NCBI GenBank assembly: GCA_039193195.1
Contig: JBCCWS010000005.1
Location: 1 to 56,171 of the forward strand
Length of the DNA stretch: 56,171 nucleotides
DNA from: Pseudomonadota bacterium
Lineage (GTDB): Bacteria > Pseudomonadota > Gammaproteobacteria > Steroidobacterales > JBCBZW01
Reading direction: 5' to 3'
In this document: in pieces, positions 45,824-55,697 of the stretch
Layout of the letters: each line of letters starts with the position of its first letter
Numbering within the stretch: position 1 is the stretch's first letter
Notes under the pieces: generated by a model
What the model was told of the DNA's origin: nothing
Databases searched by the model: none
What the model saw: only the letters and a program-made list of their open reading frames with translations
Program-made: the position numbers and the translations under genes

Positions 45824-46167
45824 GCTTTAGCTACCTGGTCCTGTGCCTATCGCAGGTATAAGTGGTAGCAATCAGAACGCTCGATGTCCAGGGCTGATGC
45901 TTTCGCCGCGGCCGTGCTATCCCGAGTGCTTGCGGCTTGCGCTAGCTGGCCTCCTGTGTCTGCGTTTCACTTAATCCGCCGCTTACAACGAATTTGCAGG
46001 CCTCACGTGCGACCTCTGATGTGGCTATTTTCCTCACGCAAGTAGCACGGTCTTTAGCGGACTACTGTTTTACTTTGGCGTGGATTGGCCGCGCCACACC
46101 CCATGGTCAACAGAGCCATAGGCAAGTCCCTCGGACGTTTTTGCTTTCTGGTTCCTAGCCGTCGAGG
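45824..46167. other. Intergenic region containing duplicated upstream DNA
   Basis: About 45824-45935 is similar to 51338-51440 upstream of the intact metallopeptidase gene (shared stretches around ACCTGGT, AGTGGTAGCA, GATGTCC/CATGTCC and GCTTTCGCC/GCTTCGCC). The rest up to 46167 shows no gene, hairpin or repeat that I can support. Confidence 0.5.
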
Positions 46168-48471
46168 CTACTTGCGCCGGGGCAGTATGGGTTCAGGAGT
46201 CTCGTCTTGATCTGTGACCTCAGCGAGGAAAACCGATAACTGTTCGCGGAGTCTAGTGGCCGTCCACTCCATTCGCTTCACCACGCCCTTGAAGCGCTCG
46301 TCGCTCTGCAGCGAGGCGAACAGAGGATCCACGCGAAGCTCTCGCAGCACGCGGCCATGATCCGCCGCGTACTCCAGCCATGCTATGGCTCCCGGCGTAT
46401 CATCATTCAGCAGCCGCCAAGCCGCCGCACCCACCAGCTCCTCATCGCGCACGAGGCCATTCTCCGGCGGCGACCAGTCCACGTAGCGCGCGTTCATCAG
46501 AGCGCGCAAAGCCTCAGCTTTTGCGGAGGGCGACAGAACGATGGCCGCCTGATGCACCGACGTGTCGTACCCAGCGGCCATCCGCGCTTCAGTCAATCCA
46601 AGCTGCTCGACGGTTCGCTCCGCAAGCGAGCGAGCAAGCGGTCGATCGCCCGCCCAGTAGGCGATGTCGAACGCGGAGATGCCCAAATGCGTGGGATGGA
46701 GGTTGGCTCGGGCGAGAGCCAGCGCCTCGGCCTTGTCACCGCGCTCAAGGGCGAGGGCGGCCCCCACGCTCCAGAGGTGAGCAGAGTCTTCGCGCTCCAA
46801 CCGGCTGTCTGCGTGCAGGCGCCAGAGAAGTTCGTTTCGACGCAGGTTGATAAGCGCCACGTCCGGGCCCTGACGCCAGGCGGCGTCGATCAGCTCGAAG
46901 GCGCGCACGTACCGCCCGGTTTCCATCAGCACGATGGCGAGGGACGAGGCGACGATCGGATGATCCGGTCGCCAACGGTACACGTGCTCGGTCAGTTCGA
47001 GGGCCCGCGCCTCCTCGCGATTGTGCAGGTGGGCTGCCGCCAGTGCGGCGGTGATCGTGGGGCTGAGCGGGTCTAGCAGACTCGCGCGCTGAAAGGCGAG
47101 GTAGGACTCCCGTACCTGTCCGAGGAGGTTCAGGGCGGTCGCCTTGCGGAATTGCGCTTCGGCTGTACTCGGTGCCCGCACCAGGGCCTGATCGGCTAAC
47201 GACAACGATCGCTCGATCTCCCCATCGATCATCGCGAGTAGTGCGGCTGCGGTGAGCACCTCCGCGGACTCCGGTGCCAGGGCCATCGCGGTACGGATGT
47301 GAGCGGCGGCCTGGGCACGACCCTCGGTCTGTGGCGCACCGGTGAACTGCCCCGATAGGAGCTGGCCCATGGCCAGGGTCGCGTGACTTGGGGCGTAGTC
47401 TGGGGACGTCGCGAGGGATTGCTCCAGCAGCGCCATGCCCTCTGCCAGGCCCTCCTGGGTGCGCGAGCGCACCAGTTCACGGCCGCGCAGGAATTGCTCG
47501 TAGGCCTGAAGGTCTACCTCCCCGGGTGCGAGGTACTGGCGGGTGGGCGTGTCGCCGGCGATGGCGAGACTGAGCACGTCGAGAATCTGCGTGGAGATCT
47601 CGCGCTGCACGTCGAACACTTGATCCATCGCAAAGGGGCGGTTCCAACTCTCCGAGAGCACGTGCAGCCCGTCGGACGCGCGGATGAGCTGCACGGTGAT
47701 GCGCAGGCGCTCGCCGGCGGTGCGCACAGAGCCCTCGACCACGTAGTCCACGTCCAGGGCCTCGGCGATGTCGCGCACATCCTCGCGGGCGTCACGGAAG
47801 CGGAAGGCGGAGGTGCGCGAAGCGACGCGCAGGCGTGGCGAGCGGGCCAGCTCGTTCAGGATCTCCTCGGCAAGGCCATCGGCGAACCAGCCCTGATCGC
47901 TCTGCGGCGACATGTCGTCGAGGGGCAGCACGGCGATCGACGGCGGCGCCTCGGCCACGGCTCTGGGGGAAGTGTCCGACGTCGGCGGTTGCCGCGGCGC
48001 CAGCACTAGGGCGAGCCCTAAGGCGATCAGCCCGACGACGGCCGCGGCCGCGATCCAGCCGGTCCGCGTAGGCGCTTTCGAGGGCTCACACGATGGCGCG
48101 CCGGACGCGATGGGCGCCCCGGACGCCAGCGGTGCCGGCGGCGCGCTCTCGCGACTGACGGCTGCCAGGAATCGGTAGCCCCGACCGTGCACGTTCTCGA
48201 CGGCCCACGGGGAGCGCGCGTCGTCGGCCAGGGCGCGGCGGATCTCCTTGATCGCCGTGGTCAGCACAGCATCGGTGACGGGCGCATGGCCCCAGCCGAG
48301 CTCGATCAGCTCGCGCTTACTCACCAGTTCACCCGGGCGTTGCATGAGTGCATGCAGCAGCTGGAGGTGCTTGTGGCGCAGCTCCACGGCCTCGCCGTCG
48401 CGTTCCAGGCGCGCCGAGGCGATGTCCAGGCGTATCGCGCCCGATCTGAGAACTTCTTGTTCTTCAGTCAT
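46168..48471 (-). CDS. CadC-like winged-helix membrane regulator with TPRs
   Basis: 767 residues. Winged-helix domain about 9-103 (VELRHKHLQLLHALMQRPGE, TAIKEIRRALADD, ENVHGRGYRFLA), Ala/Pro linker, transmembrane helix about 139-158 (WIAAAAVVGLIALGLALVLA), FlgO/TolB-like domain (SIAVLPLDDMSPQSDQGWFADGLAEEIL, RVASRTSAFRFRD, VDYVVEGSVRTAG) and long TPR-like repeats. The layout matches the regulator at 6451-8514. Divergent from the secreted protein at 48596, which is its most likely target (inference). Confidence 0.87.
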   Translation of the reverse strand: MTEEQEVLRSGAIRLDIASARLERDGEAVELRHKHLQLLHALMQRPGELVSKRELIELGWGHAPVTDAVLTTAIKEIRRALADDARSPWAVENVHGRGYRFLAAVSRESAPPAPLASGAPIASGAPSCEPSKAPTRTGWIAAAAVVGLIALGLALVLAPRQPPTSDTSPRAVAEAPPSIAVLPLDDMSPQSDQGWFADGLAEEILNELARSPRLRVASRTSAFRFRDAREDVRDIAEALDVDYVVEGSVRTAGERLRITVQLIRASDGLHVLSESWNRPFAMDQVFDVQREISTQILDVLSLAIAGDTPTRQYLAPGEVDLQAYEQFLRGRELVRSRTQEGLAEGMALLEQSLATSPDYAPSHATLAMGQLLSGQFTGAPQTEGRAQAAAHIRTAMALAPESAEVLTAAALLAMIDGEIERSLSLADQALVRAPSTAEAQFRKATALNLLGQVRESYLAFQRASLLDPLSPTITAALAAAHLHNREEARALELTEHVYRWRPDHPIVASSLAIVLMETGRYVRAFELIDAAWRQGPDVALINLRRNELLWRLHADSRLEREDSAHLWSVGAALALERGDKAEALALARANLHPTHLGISAFDIAYWAGDRPLARSLAERTVEQLGLTEARMAAGYDTSVHQAAIVLSPSAKAEALRALMNARYVDWSPPENGLVRDEELVGAAAWRLLNDDTPGAIAWLEYAADHGRVLRELRVDPLFASLQSDERFKGVVKRMEWTATRLREQLSVFLAEVTDQDETPEPILPRRK

Positions 48472-48595
48472 TTAACTTGGAACGAGGGCTGTCGACAGGA
48501 AAAACAGCATTCTGTCAGAGTTCGTTCATGCTTGCCGCGACCCGCCGCGCAAGCATGGCCCCCGTCTTTCACAACAACCCGAACGGGGGACCCTC

Positions 48596-49543
48596 ATGAC
48601 ACGCATCATCCACCCACCTCTCGCCGCCGCGGCGGCCACCGTGCTCCTCGCCCAAGGCGCCTTCGCCCAGGAGACCGTCACCATCGAATACGCCCAGGGC
48701 GGCTACCCGAGCGGCGGCACCATCACGGGCGTGCTCAGCGGCACGGACCTCGACGGCGACGGTCGCCTCTACGCAGTCTCACGCTTCATCGCCGACGTCT
48801 TCGGCCTGCCCTTCGGCAACGAGGTGGACTACGCCGAGATCACCTTCACGGGCTTCAACCTGGATGCCCCACTAACCCTCACCTACGACAAGTCCGTCGC
48901 CGACATGGAGGCCTTCGAGAACGCCTTCATGGGCTTCGCCTACAACATCGACGGCGGCGCCCTCGGCGATGAGCCTGACGAGGGCATCTCCTTCGCCGTG
49001 TTCGCGCCGAGCACCAACTGGTGGATGGGGGAGTTTTTCAACTTCATCGCCAACCCCGTGCCCGTGAGTGACGTCATGCTCACGCCGTGCGGCGTGGGCG
49101 AGGCCTGCGCGGGCGTCCTGGGGTTGGTGCCGAACCCCGACTTCCCAGATGGCATCGAGCTGGTCTACAGCGACTTCAGCAACGAGCCGATCGAGACCAC
49201 TGTGGTCGATACAATGGGAGAGCGGGTGTTCGCGGTCGACGTACGCACGAACACGGGCGCCACGTTCCCCGACTGCCTGCGCTTTAGCGACCAGGGCGAC
49301 CTGACGGTGGATGGCCTCGGCCAGACCCTGACCTACCGCCAGACCCGCCTCGACACCTCGCCGAGTGCCTTCCAGGCCACCTCACGCACGGGCGCCAGCC
49401 TGGCCATTGCGATCAGTGGCCGTACGCGGGGTGAGACGGACATTGTCGGTAATGGAGTGAATGAACTCGGTAGCACCTTCGTCTTTACCGGGAGCGAGAA
49501 CGCCGCGTGTGCGGTTGTTGGTGCCGTCCGCTGGGGGCGCTAG
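48596..49543 (+). CDS. Secreted protein of unknown function
   Basis: 315 residues. Signal peptide (PPLAAAAATVLLAQGAFA) followed by a beta-rich domain with repeated Asp/Gly/Thr/Phe motifs (GTITGVLSGTDLDGDGRLYAV, VDYAEITFTGFNLDAPLTLTY) and two Cys pairs (TPCGVGEACAG; FPDCLRF with ENAACAVVGAV). The start resembles PEP-CTERM/choice-of-anchor exported proteins, but no C-terminal anchor is seen. Divergent from the winged-helix regulator across 124 bp. A 68-bp copy of its middle occurs at 53999-54066. Confidence 0.72.
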   Translation: MTRIIHPPLAAAAATVLLAQGAFAQETVTIEYAQGGYPSGGTITGVLSGTDLDGDGRLYAVSRFIADVFGLPFGNEVDYAEITFTGFNLDAPLTLTYDKSVADMEAFENAFMGFAYNIDGGALGDEPDEGISFAVFAPSTNWWMGEFFNFIANPVPVSDVMLTPCGVGEACAGVLGLVPNPDFPDGIELVYSDFSNEPIETTVVDTMGERVFAVDVRTNTGATFPDCLRFSDQGDLTVDGLGQTLTYRQTRLDTSPSAFQATSRTGASLAIAISGRTRGETDIVGNGVNELGSTFVFTGSENAACAVVGAVRWGR

Positions 49544-49786
49544 TGTTCGGCGGGAGATCCGTGCGAGCGGGTCTCCCACGGCGCCGCGTTGACTTGGCGC
49601 TATCCGGTGTGTTTCGCAGTATCCGGGGTCTTGAGAGGGGAGGCGAGAGACCGACGTTAGGGGTAGGTTCACCTCTGAAGGCTACAAGAGACTTCGAATC
49701 GCCATGTCATCAAGGGAACGGTCAGAGTCTGGTTGCCCAGACGCTTGAACGGTTCCATGTGGGGTCGACGCAGCTGCCGTGCACAC

Positions 49787-51337
49787 CTACCAAAAATCAA
49801 AGCCACCAGCCACAGGCTCCGCCCACTCCACCGTACCCACCTCATCCAGCGCCTTGCTGAAGAACTTCCGCTGCCCCTTGCTACGAGCCCAGTTGAGCAA
49901 CCCCTCCAGGATCACTCGCGCCTCCGTATCCCTCCCAGCCTTGGACAATAGCTTCGCCTTGATGAGCGGGATAAGCTGAGTATCCGCGTTCAGCCCTCGC
50001 GCCTGATCGATCGCCAGCAGCGCTCTATCCGACACCTGCACACCAGGCAGCAGGTGAGCATTGGCGTAGCCGGTAAGCGCCGCCGCATCGCCCGGCGCCA
50101 GCTCCAATGCCTTCTCGTAGTCCTTCAGCACCAACTGCCCCTGCGCCGCATCGATGCCTTCACCGCCATTGCCGTTCGGCCCACCCAAGCGCACCGAGGC
50201 GCGTGTGTAGTAGCTGCTGCCCGCCTGCGGCGCCAGGCGCACCAGTGCCTCGGCATACTCCATCGCGCGCTCGGGGCTGCGACGAGATAGGGCGACGCCT
50301 GCGAGGTAGCGATGCATGTCCGCTTCGCGAATCCCCGCCTTCAAGGCCTTATTGAAGGCCTTTTCATAGCGCGGCTGTGAGCCCTTCATGCGCCCCGCCA
50401 GGAAACGAGCCTCGAGAGCCTGGAAGGCGCCTTCTGCCGGATCCAGGGTGCGGCGGGTCAGCTCGACCTCCACCTTGGGCATCGTGAGTTGCACGTACTT
50501 GAGGCTACCGCCGTTCCAGTACTCCTTGAGTTGCTCGTTGCACTCGATACTCGACCAGCCGAAGGCATCCTCGAAGGCTGCCATCGGATCCACCCCGGGT
50601 TTGTTCACGGCGGCGATGAATCCGTTGAGCTTACTGCCGAGCTCCGGCTTGGAGCTGAACATGTGCGACATCAGCCAGCCCTGGGCGTACTGCATGGACG
50701 TGTTTGAGATACTCATACGGCTGCCCGCCAAGTACTGCCCGTTGGACTTGACGATCTCCGAGCAGGGAATCCACGGGTAGCCCTGCACGACGGCGGCTCG
50801 CGTCGGTAGATCCCCAAGCAACACGAGCCCTTCCTTCTCGCGGAACTGGATCGTGGAGACGTACTCGGCGAAGCCCTCGTCGTACCACACGGGGTAGCGG
50901 TAGTTGCTGAAGTGGTGCAGCAGGTGATGGGTGTACTCGTGGAACAGGACGGCGCGCGCATCGACACCGCGACGGGAGATGTCCTCGGCGGCAAGGAACA
51001 TGCGCGCACCGAGCAGCGGATTTTGATAGAAACCCAGCGTGCCGCCTGCTTGCATCTCCTTTTGGTACTCGGAGACCGTGGTGAACAGGTAGATAAGCAG
51101 GGGTGGTGTGGGGTCCTCAAGGAGTTCTACGCCGGCGAGGAAGGCCATGACGACGCGAAAGCGTTCCAGATCCCGGATCAGCGTTTGAACGGTGTCGAAG
51201 TCGGCGTCGCTGCGTACGGTGAAGTTGTCGTTCGAGACCTCTATCCAGGTGGCGCGCTTGGCGAGCGCGGGGCCGCTGGCAGTGCTTAGCAGTACCGAAA
51301 GAGCAAGAAAAGTGCTGAAAAACCGGAGCGTGCGCAT
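49787..51337 (-). CDS. Exported gluzincin-type metallopeptidase with TPR tail
   Basis: 516 residues. A signal peptide (FFSTFLALSVLLSTASGPALA) precedes a peptidase-MA-like domain. The zinc site is H133-E134-x2-H137 (LFHEYTHHLLHHFSNYRYPVWYDEGFAEY) with E154 in YDEG as third ligand and FAEY after it. The C-terminal half is helical repeats (AFNKALKAGIREADMHRYLAG, SRRSPERAMEYAEALVRLAP). Probably a periplasmic protease or peptidase; its substrate is unknown. It converges on the secreted protein gene. A broken copy of its 5' end lies at 45657-45823. Confidence 0.82.
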   Translation of the reverse strand: MRTLRFFSTFLALSVLLSTASGPALAKRATWIEVSNDNFTVRSDADFDTVQTLIRDLERFRVVMAFLAGVELLEDPTPPLLIYLFTTVSEYQKEMQAGGTLGFYQNPLLGARMFLAAEDISRRGVDARAVLFHEYTHHLLHHFSNYRYPVWYDEGFAEYVSTIQFREKEGLVLLGDLPTRAAVVQGYPWIPCSEIVKSNGQYLAGSRMSISNTSMQYAQGWLMSHMFSSKPELGSKLNGFIAAVNKPGVDPMAAFEDAFGWSSIECNEQLKEYWNGGSLKYVQLTMPKVEVELTRRTLDPAEGAFQALEARFLAGRMKGSQPRYEKAFNKALKAGIREADMHRYLAGVALSRRSPERAMEYAEALVRLAPQAGSSYYTRASVRLGGPNGNGGEGIDAAQGQLVLKDYEKALELAPGDAAALTGYANAHLLPGVQVSDRALLAIDQARGLNADTQLIPLIKAKLLSKAGRDTEARVILEGLLNWARSKGQRKFFSKALDEVGTVEWAEPVAGGFDFW

Positions 51338-51716
51338 GCCTCAGGGGACCTGGTTCTCTACCTAAACAGGGTATGAGTGGTAGCAGTCAGGTCATCTCAT
51401 GTCCAGCCTTAGGGCTTCGCCATGGTTGTGCTAGTAGATCTGTGCACTCTGAAGTTGACGGTGTTGCCGCTTCGATTTCACCTCTAAGCGCGGGTGCGCC
51501 AAAGCAACCGCTTCGCTTCGATGGTCCCCGTCCTTGGCTTCAGCCGCTTCCGTACTGTCTCATGGTGATGATCGACGGATCCGAGTAGGCACTCAAGCGG
51601 GCGTCGGTGTTTGGTGTCTGCGACGCACCTGAGTTGGTGGCAGTCAGCGCAGACCCTCGGTAGCTAGTCGCAAGGCCCGTCGCGCTGGCGCTGGCGCTGG
51701 CGGCATCAAGTGCACC
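51338..51716. other. Upstream region of metallopeptidase, duplicated elsewhere
   Basis: The first 100 bp are the parental copy of the sequence found at 45824-45935. The remainder, between two minus-strand genes, shows no supported gene. The stop of the isomerase gene lies at 51717. Confidence 0.45.
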
Positions 51717-52385
51717 CTAGCGCCGCTCCCGGCTACCTATCCTGCTTGTGCCAACTGGCAAGTCCCGCCACCGTTCGAGCGCTCCCGCGGCTGGGTCCTG
51801 ACCCCGCAGGTGGGCAACGACGTGCGGTACGCTGTCCTGACCCCAGAAAACCTCATCACCCACCAAATAGGACGGCACACCGAACACCCCTTGCCCGATC
51901 GCCCAGGCCGTAGCGTCCTTCAGGCGCTGCTTGGTGTCTTCGTTGGCGGTCGCGCGCACCAGCCCGGCGCCGTCGAGGCCCACCGCCTTCAGTACCTCGC
52001 CTACGTAGGCGGCATCCGTGATCGCGTCACCCCGCTCCCACGCCGCAGCAAAGATCGCGTCAACGGCTCGGGTGCGCTGATCGATATCATCGATAGCTGA
52101 GACTATCCGTAGCGCTAGCAAGGGATTAAAGGGGTGGGCCGGCGGTGGTTGAATTTTCCGCTCCTGCTCGTGGGCAAGGCGCACCACGTGCTTCCACGTA
52201 TAGATGCGCTTGGCGGGGATCTCGGCTGGTCCGTTGGTGGCGTTGGCATCGAGCATGGCGGCGAACAGCACTGGGTGGGGTTCAAGCGTCACGCCCAGCG
52301 GCGCGAGCTCCTGCTTGGCGCGGTGCCAGCCGAGGTATGCGTAGGGCGAGATGAAGTCGAAGATGAACGGCAAGCGAGCAGTCAT
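51717..52385 (-). CDS. 2-hydroxychromene-2-carboxylate isomerase family (kappa-GST/DsbA fold)
   Basis: 222 residues. Thioredoxin-like fold of the kappa class with the catalytic Ser in FDFISPYAYLGWHRA, helical insertion (PAKRIYTWKHVVRLAHEQERKIQPPPAHPFNPLLALR) and the C-terminal GVFGVPSYLVGDEVFWGQDSVPHV. HCCA isomerases act in naphthalene and polycyclic aromatic degradation and in glutathione-dependent reactions. No naphthalene genes are in the window, so a general glutathione-linked isomerase or transferase is as likely. Confidence 0.9.
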   Translation of the reverse strand: MTARLPFIFDFISPYAYLGWHRAKQELAPLGVTLEPHPVLFAAMLDANATNGPAEIPAKRIYTWKHVVRLAHEQERKIQPPPAHPFNPLLALRIVSAIDDIDQRTRAVDAIFAAAWERGDAITDAAYVGEVLKAVGLDGAGLVRATANEDTKQRLKDATAWAIGQGVFGVPSYLVGDEVFWGQDSVPHVVAHLRGQDPAAGALERWRDLPVGTSRIGSRERR

Positions 52386-52912
52386 CGCATCAGCGCTCCT
52401 GTGGGCTCAACCACACGAGCGTAGCATCGTGCCCTTCCGCCGGCACTCGTCCTCGTGCGTGGCGACTTGCTCGAGCACAACGACGAACCGCGATCGGTGA
52501 CCGGGGTAGGGGGAGCGCCACCTGTTGCGGCAAGTCCCGCGAGAGAATGTGTTCGCACTGCAAGCGCGATGCAATCGTGAGTTGGCTTGGCGCGTCCGAT
52601 CGCCAAGCTGGCAATCGCCATCACGCGCTCGCCTTTTTTGAGTGCCACGCCGGGTGCGCCAGTCCGCCTTAGCCCGGCAGCCAAAGTCATGACTCACAAC
52701 GGGAACTTCCATGACTTGAAATTAATTTCGCGATACAGCTTCAATCGAATGTTATTAGATAACTTAGCTAAAAGATCAATTCCGGCCGCTTGGGGGCAAT
52801 CCTTCGTCGCAGGTACTCCGCATGTGTTGAGTCGAGATCACCGCGCCGGTGCCCTCTATCCAACTCAACCCAAGCGGCCTGGATGCCGCTCGACCGAACA
52901 AAGGATCTACCC
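52386..52912. other. Intergenic region, AT-rich promoter zone
   Basis: The left two thirds are GC-rich. A 102-codon minus-strand frame (52382-52690) overlaps the isomerase start but is low-complexity and not believable. About 52715-52780 is AT-rich (GAAATTAATTTCGCG, TGTTATTAGATAACTTAGC) and likely carries the promoter of the secreted protein gene. Confidence 0.4.
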
Positions 52913-53722
52913 ATGAACAAGCAACAACTACTGTCCACCTCCGTATGCGCCTCCGCCCTAGCCCTGGCCACGGTGGTAATTGCCGCTACGATCCCCTTGC
53001 CTACGAAGAAACTCACGGGAGGCACCACTTCCGTGGCGAAGCTAGATCCTGCCGCGATACCCACATCGGGGCCAGACGCCGCGGGCAAGCTGTGCAACGA
53101 CCTTCCAAATGGGGCGGGTATGGACGATGTCACGATCACGATCGACAACGCTACCGCTGGGGGCGTAGACGTAGGCGGCACACCGGCCGCGGAAACTGAC
53201 TCGGGCGGATGGCATGTAAAGTTCGACAACGACGTCGATAGCGACGCGTGCGTTGACCTCAAGATCACCGACATTCAACCTGACGACTCGGGCAAGGATG
53301 TGGAGATCAAGGCCACCCCGTCGATCGAATCCTCCGTGGACGGCGTGGTCATCGAAGTGAATCCCTTCCCGCGCTTTGGTTTCGCGTCCAACCTCGATCT
53401 CATGCGCACCAGCATCACCGCAATGGATCACGGCGGCGGCCTGGCCTTCGTCCAGAACAACGACGGTGAGGAAGCTATCAATGCCCTGGAGGGCCAGGTG
53501 AGCTTTCCTGAGGGGGCCAACCGCTCCCTGCTCATGGTGGAGCTGCAAACTGAGCGCGGCGAGAAGCTGCCGGCGGCGATCACAGTCACCGACAACGGTT
53601 TCACCGTCGACCGCATGACGCCGATCGCGCATGGCGATGGCCGCCTGATCGTGCTGTGGTTCGATAACGGCGCAGGGGATGTAAACGCCCGCTTGCAACT
53701 GTCGGCGACCTACGCGCCCTGA
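52913..53722 (+). CDS. Secreted beta-rich protein of unknown function
   Basis: 269 residues from ATG 52913, AAAGGAT upstream. Signal peptide (LLSTSVCASALALATVVIAA) followed by a Gly/Asp/Thr/Val-rich beta domain (DVTITIDNATAGGVDVGG, DVDSDACVDLKITDIQPDD) and a C-terminal part (EALEGQVSFPEGANRSLLMVELQ-like, FTVDRMTPIAHGDGRLIVLWFDN). I recognise no family. Monocistronic, followed by a strong hairpin. Confidence 0.7.
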   Translation: MNKQQLLSTSVCASALALATVVIAATIPLPTKKLTGGTTSVAKLDPAAIPTSGPDAAGKLCNDLPNGAGMDDVTITIDNATAGGVDVGGTPAAETDSGGWHVKFDNDVDSDACVDLKITDIQPDDSGKDVEIKATPSIESSVDGVVIEVNPFPRFGFASNLDLMRTSITAMDHGGGLAFVQNNDGEEAINALEGQVSFPEGANRSLLMVELQTERGEKLPAAITVTDNGFTVDRMTPIAHGDGRLIVLWFDNGAGDVNARLQLSATYAP

Positions 53723-53735
53723 GCGATCACGGGAT

Positions 53736-53759
53736 CGCCCGCCCGATGGTGGGCGGGCG
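53736..53759 (+). terminator. 9-bp GC hairpin after secreted protein gene
   Basis: CGCCCGCCC (53736-53744), GATGGT loop, GGGCGGGCG (53751-53759), 13 bp after the stop codon. Perfect stem, but no T-run follows. Confidence 0.6.
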
Positions 53760-53998
53760 AGTCCCTGGAGTCTCCTACCCTGAACCCGACCACCACCTCA
53801 AGCGGCGGGCGAGCCACTCGGGAGTCACGCGTTGCACCGGTGGCAGCAGATGGACCGGCAATCCGCAGCGGGCCGCCGGGGAGCGCAGCGCATCCTAAAG
53901 CAAGCGTTAATCTGTCCTATCCCTTAGGCGAGGGAGGTGTTGCCGTTGCCCCTGCGCACAGGCCCATGACCCGCAGGAGTCTTAGCACCCGCCGAGGC

Positions 53999-54066
53999 GA
54001 TCGAGACCACCGTGGTCGACGCGATGGAAGAACGGGTGTTCGCGGTCGAAGGGCGCACGAACACGG
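53999..54066 (+). pseudogene. Fragment of the 48596-49543 secreted protein gene
   Basis: Aligns gap-free with 49189-49256, with 59 of 68 bases identical by hand count, and would encode IETTVVDAMEERVFAVEGRTN against IETTVVDTMGERVFAVDVRTN in the parent. No start, stop or remaining gene parts surround it. The other bases of 53760-54236 hold no gene I can support. Confidence 0.7.
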
Positions 54067-54236
54067 CACGAAACGTGATACTGCCCGCGCCGATGCGATG
54101 GCACGCTGCTCGCGCTGGGGCAATGACCGCGGCCCTATGCCTTGCCTGAGAATGCGGCGGTCCGACGAGCAACCTCGCCTTCAGATTCCAAGAGGGCCGC
54201 GCGGAGAATCGCGAATCTACCTTACGGCGACTCAGC

Positions 54237-55697
54237 CTACTTGCCGATTTGCTGCCTGACGGTGCGCCGAAGCTTCTCGCCGTACGGTGGCTGCAGTCCA
54301 GCGAGATCGGCGACGTTGACCTTGCTTTGGGTGAACACGGATTTCGCGTGGGAGAACGTGCGGAACCCGTCGATGCCGTGGTAACACCCCATGCCCGAGG
54401 GACCTATCCCGCCGAAGGGGAGATCCTCCTGCGCCGCGTGCATGACTACATCGTTGATCGTGACACCGCCAGAGATCGTTTGCGCGAGCACCGCCGAGCG
54501 CTCTTTGTCGTCGTCGCCGAAGTAGTACAGGCCGAGTGGGCGGGGGCGAGCATTGACGAAGTCGATCGCCTCCTTGATCGACTCGTAGGGCTTCACGGGC
54601 AGCACGGGGCCGAAAATCTCATCTTGCATCGCCGCTAGCTTGTCGTCGGGATCTACGATTAGGGTCAGCGGCAGCTTGTGGTTCGGTTGCTTTGAAAAGT
54701 CTTCGCTCGCCGGATTGAGCTCGATCACCTGAGCATCCTGGGCGCGTGCCTCGTCGAGGTAGCCGCGGATGCGATCGAAGTGCCGTTTGTTCACCATGCT
54801 CGCGTAATCATCGTTCTCCAACAGCGTCGGGTACATGGCGCAGACCGCGGCACGTATCGCCTCAATGAACTCGTCGATGCGCGGGCGCGGCACGAGCGCG
54901 TAGTCCGGGGCTAGGCAGATCTGGCCGGCGTTGAGCATCTTGCCCAGCACGATGCGCTCGGCCGCCGCCTGCATCGCTGCCGTACGCCCGACGATCACGG
55001 GCGACTTGCCGCCGAGCTCGAGCGTCACCGGCACCAGGTGTTCAGCCGCCGCACGCATCACGTGACGAGCGACGGAAGTGGCGCCGGTGAATATCAGGTG
55101 ATCGAAGGGCAGGGCCGAGAAGTCTGCGCCCGTCTGCGGTCCGCCAGTGACTACGTGTAGTTCCTTGGGGTCGAAGTGCTGAGCCACCGCGCTAGCCAGC
55201 GCTTCGGACGTGGCGGGCGTGTACTCCGAAGGCTTTATCAGCGCGCGATTGCCGGCCGCCAACACGCCCGCTAGCGGAGTGAAAGTGAGGCTGACGGGGA
55301 AGTTCCACGGACTGATCACGCCCACCACGCCGAGGGGCTGGTAGTCGATGCGCGCCTTGGCTCCCAGCAGGTTGAGGGGGAAGGGTCCTACCTTACGCCT
55401 TTGGGAACGCATCCAGCGTCCTACGTGCTTTTGGGCATGGTCCAGGGCGGTGATGGACGCGGCGATGTCGGTGAAGCGGCTCTGGGCCTCGCTACGGTGG
55501 CCGAAGTCGCGGCATATGGCGTCGACCAGCGTGTCCTCATGGGTGCGTAGCAAGTCGATGCAGCGCTGCAGACGATCTCGTCGCAGCGCCAGGCTCGCAG
55601 GTCCGACCGCCAGGTGGTCTTCGCGCTGGGCCTCGAGCGCAGCCAACATGGCATCGGCGCTCGTCTCGTGAGGGATCATGACTCGCGCTTCGCTCAT
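54237..55697 (-). CDS. calB: Coniferyl-aldehyde-type dehydrogenase
   Basis: 486 residues. ALDH fold of the CalB/fatty-aldehyde branch that lacks the usual N-terminal extension: catalytic Cys in LNAGQICLAPDYALVP, Glu in VTLELGGKSPVIVG, Asn in GVISPWNFPVSLT, cofactor motif FTGATSVARHVM, and the branch-typical end NDVVMHAAQEDLPFGGIGPSGMGCYHG. It oxidises coniferyl aldehyde or long-chain/aromatic aldehydes to acids. Its start overlaps the acyl-CoA synthetase stop (ATGA, 55694-55697), so the pair would make an acid and activate another, consistent with a lipid or aromatic-acid route. Confidence 0.9.
   Translation of the reverse strand: MSEARVMIPHETSADAMLAALEAQREDHLAVGPASLALRRDRLQRCIDLLRTHEDTLVDAICRDFGHRSEAQSRFTDIAASITALDHAQKHVGRWMRSQRRKVGPFPLNLLGAKARIDYQPLGVVGVISPWNFPVSLTFTPLAGVLAAGNRALIKPSEYTPATSEALASAVAQHFDPKELHVVTGGPQTGADFSALPFDHLIFTGATSVARHVMRAAAEHLVPVTLELGGKSPVIVGRTAAMQAAAERIVLGKMLNAGQICLAPDYALVPRPRIDEFIEAIRAAVCAMYPTLLENDDYASMVNKRHFDRIRGYLDEARAQDAQVIELNPASEDFSKQPNHKLPLTLIVDPDDKLAAMQDEIFGPVLPVKPYESIKEAIDFVNARPRPLGLYYFGDDDKERSAVLAQTISGGVTINDVVMHAAQEDLPFGGIGPSGMGCYHGIDGFRTFSHAKSVFTQSKVNVADLAGLQPPYGEKLRRTVRQQIGK

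Noticed and set aside
52382-52690. 102-codon minus-strand frame overlapping the isomerase start by 4 nt
   Set aside because: The 4-nt overlap is tempting, but the product is low-complexity with no ribosome site or family resemblance.
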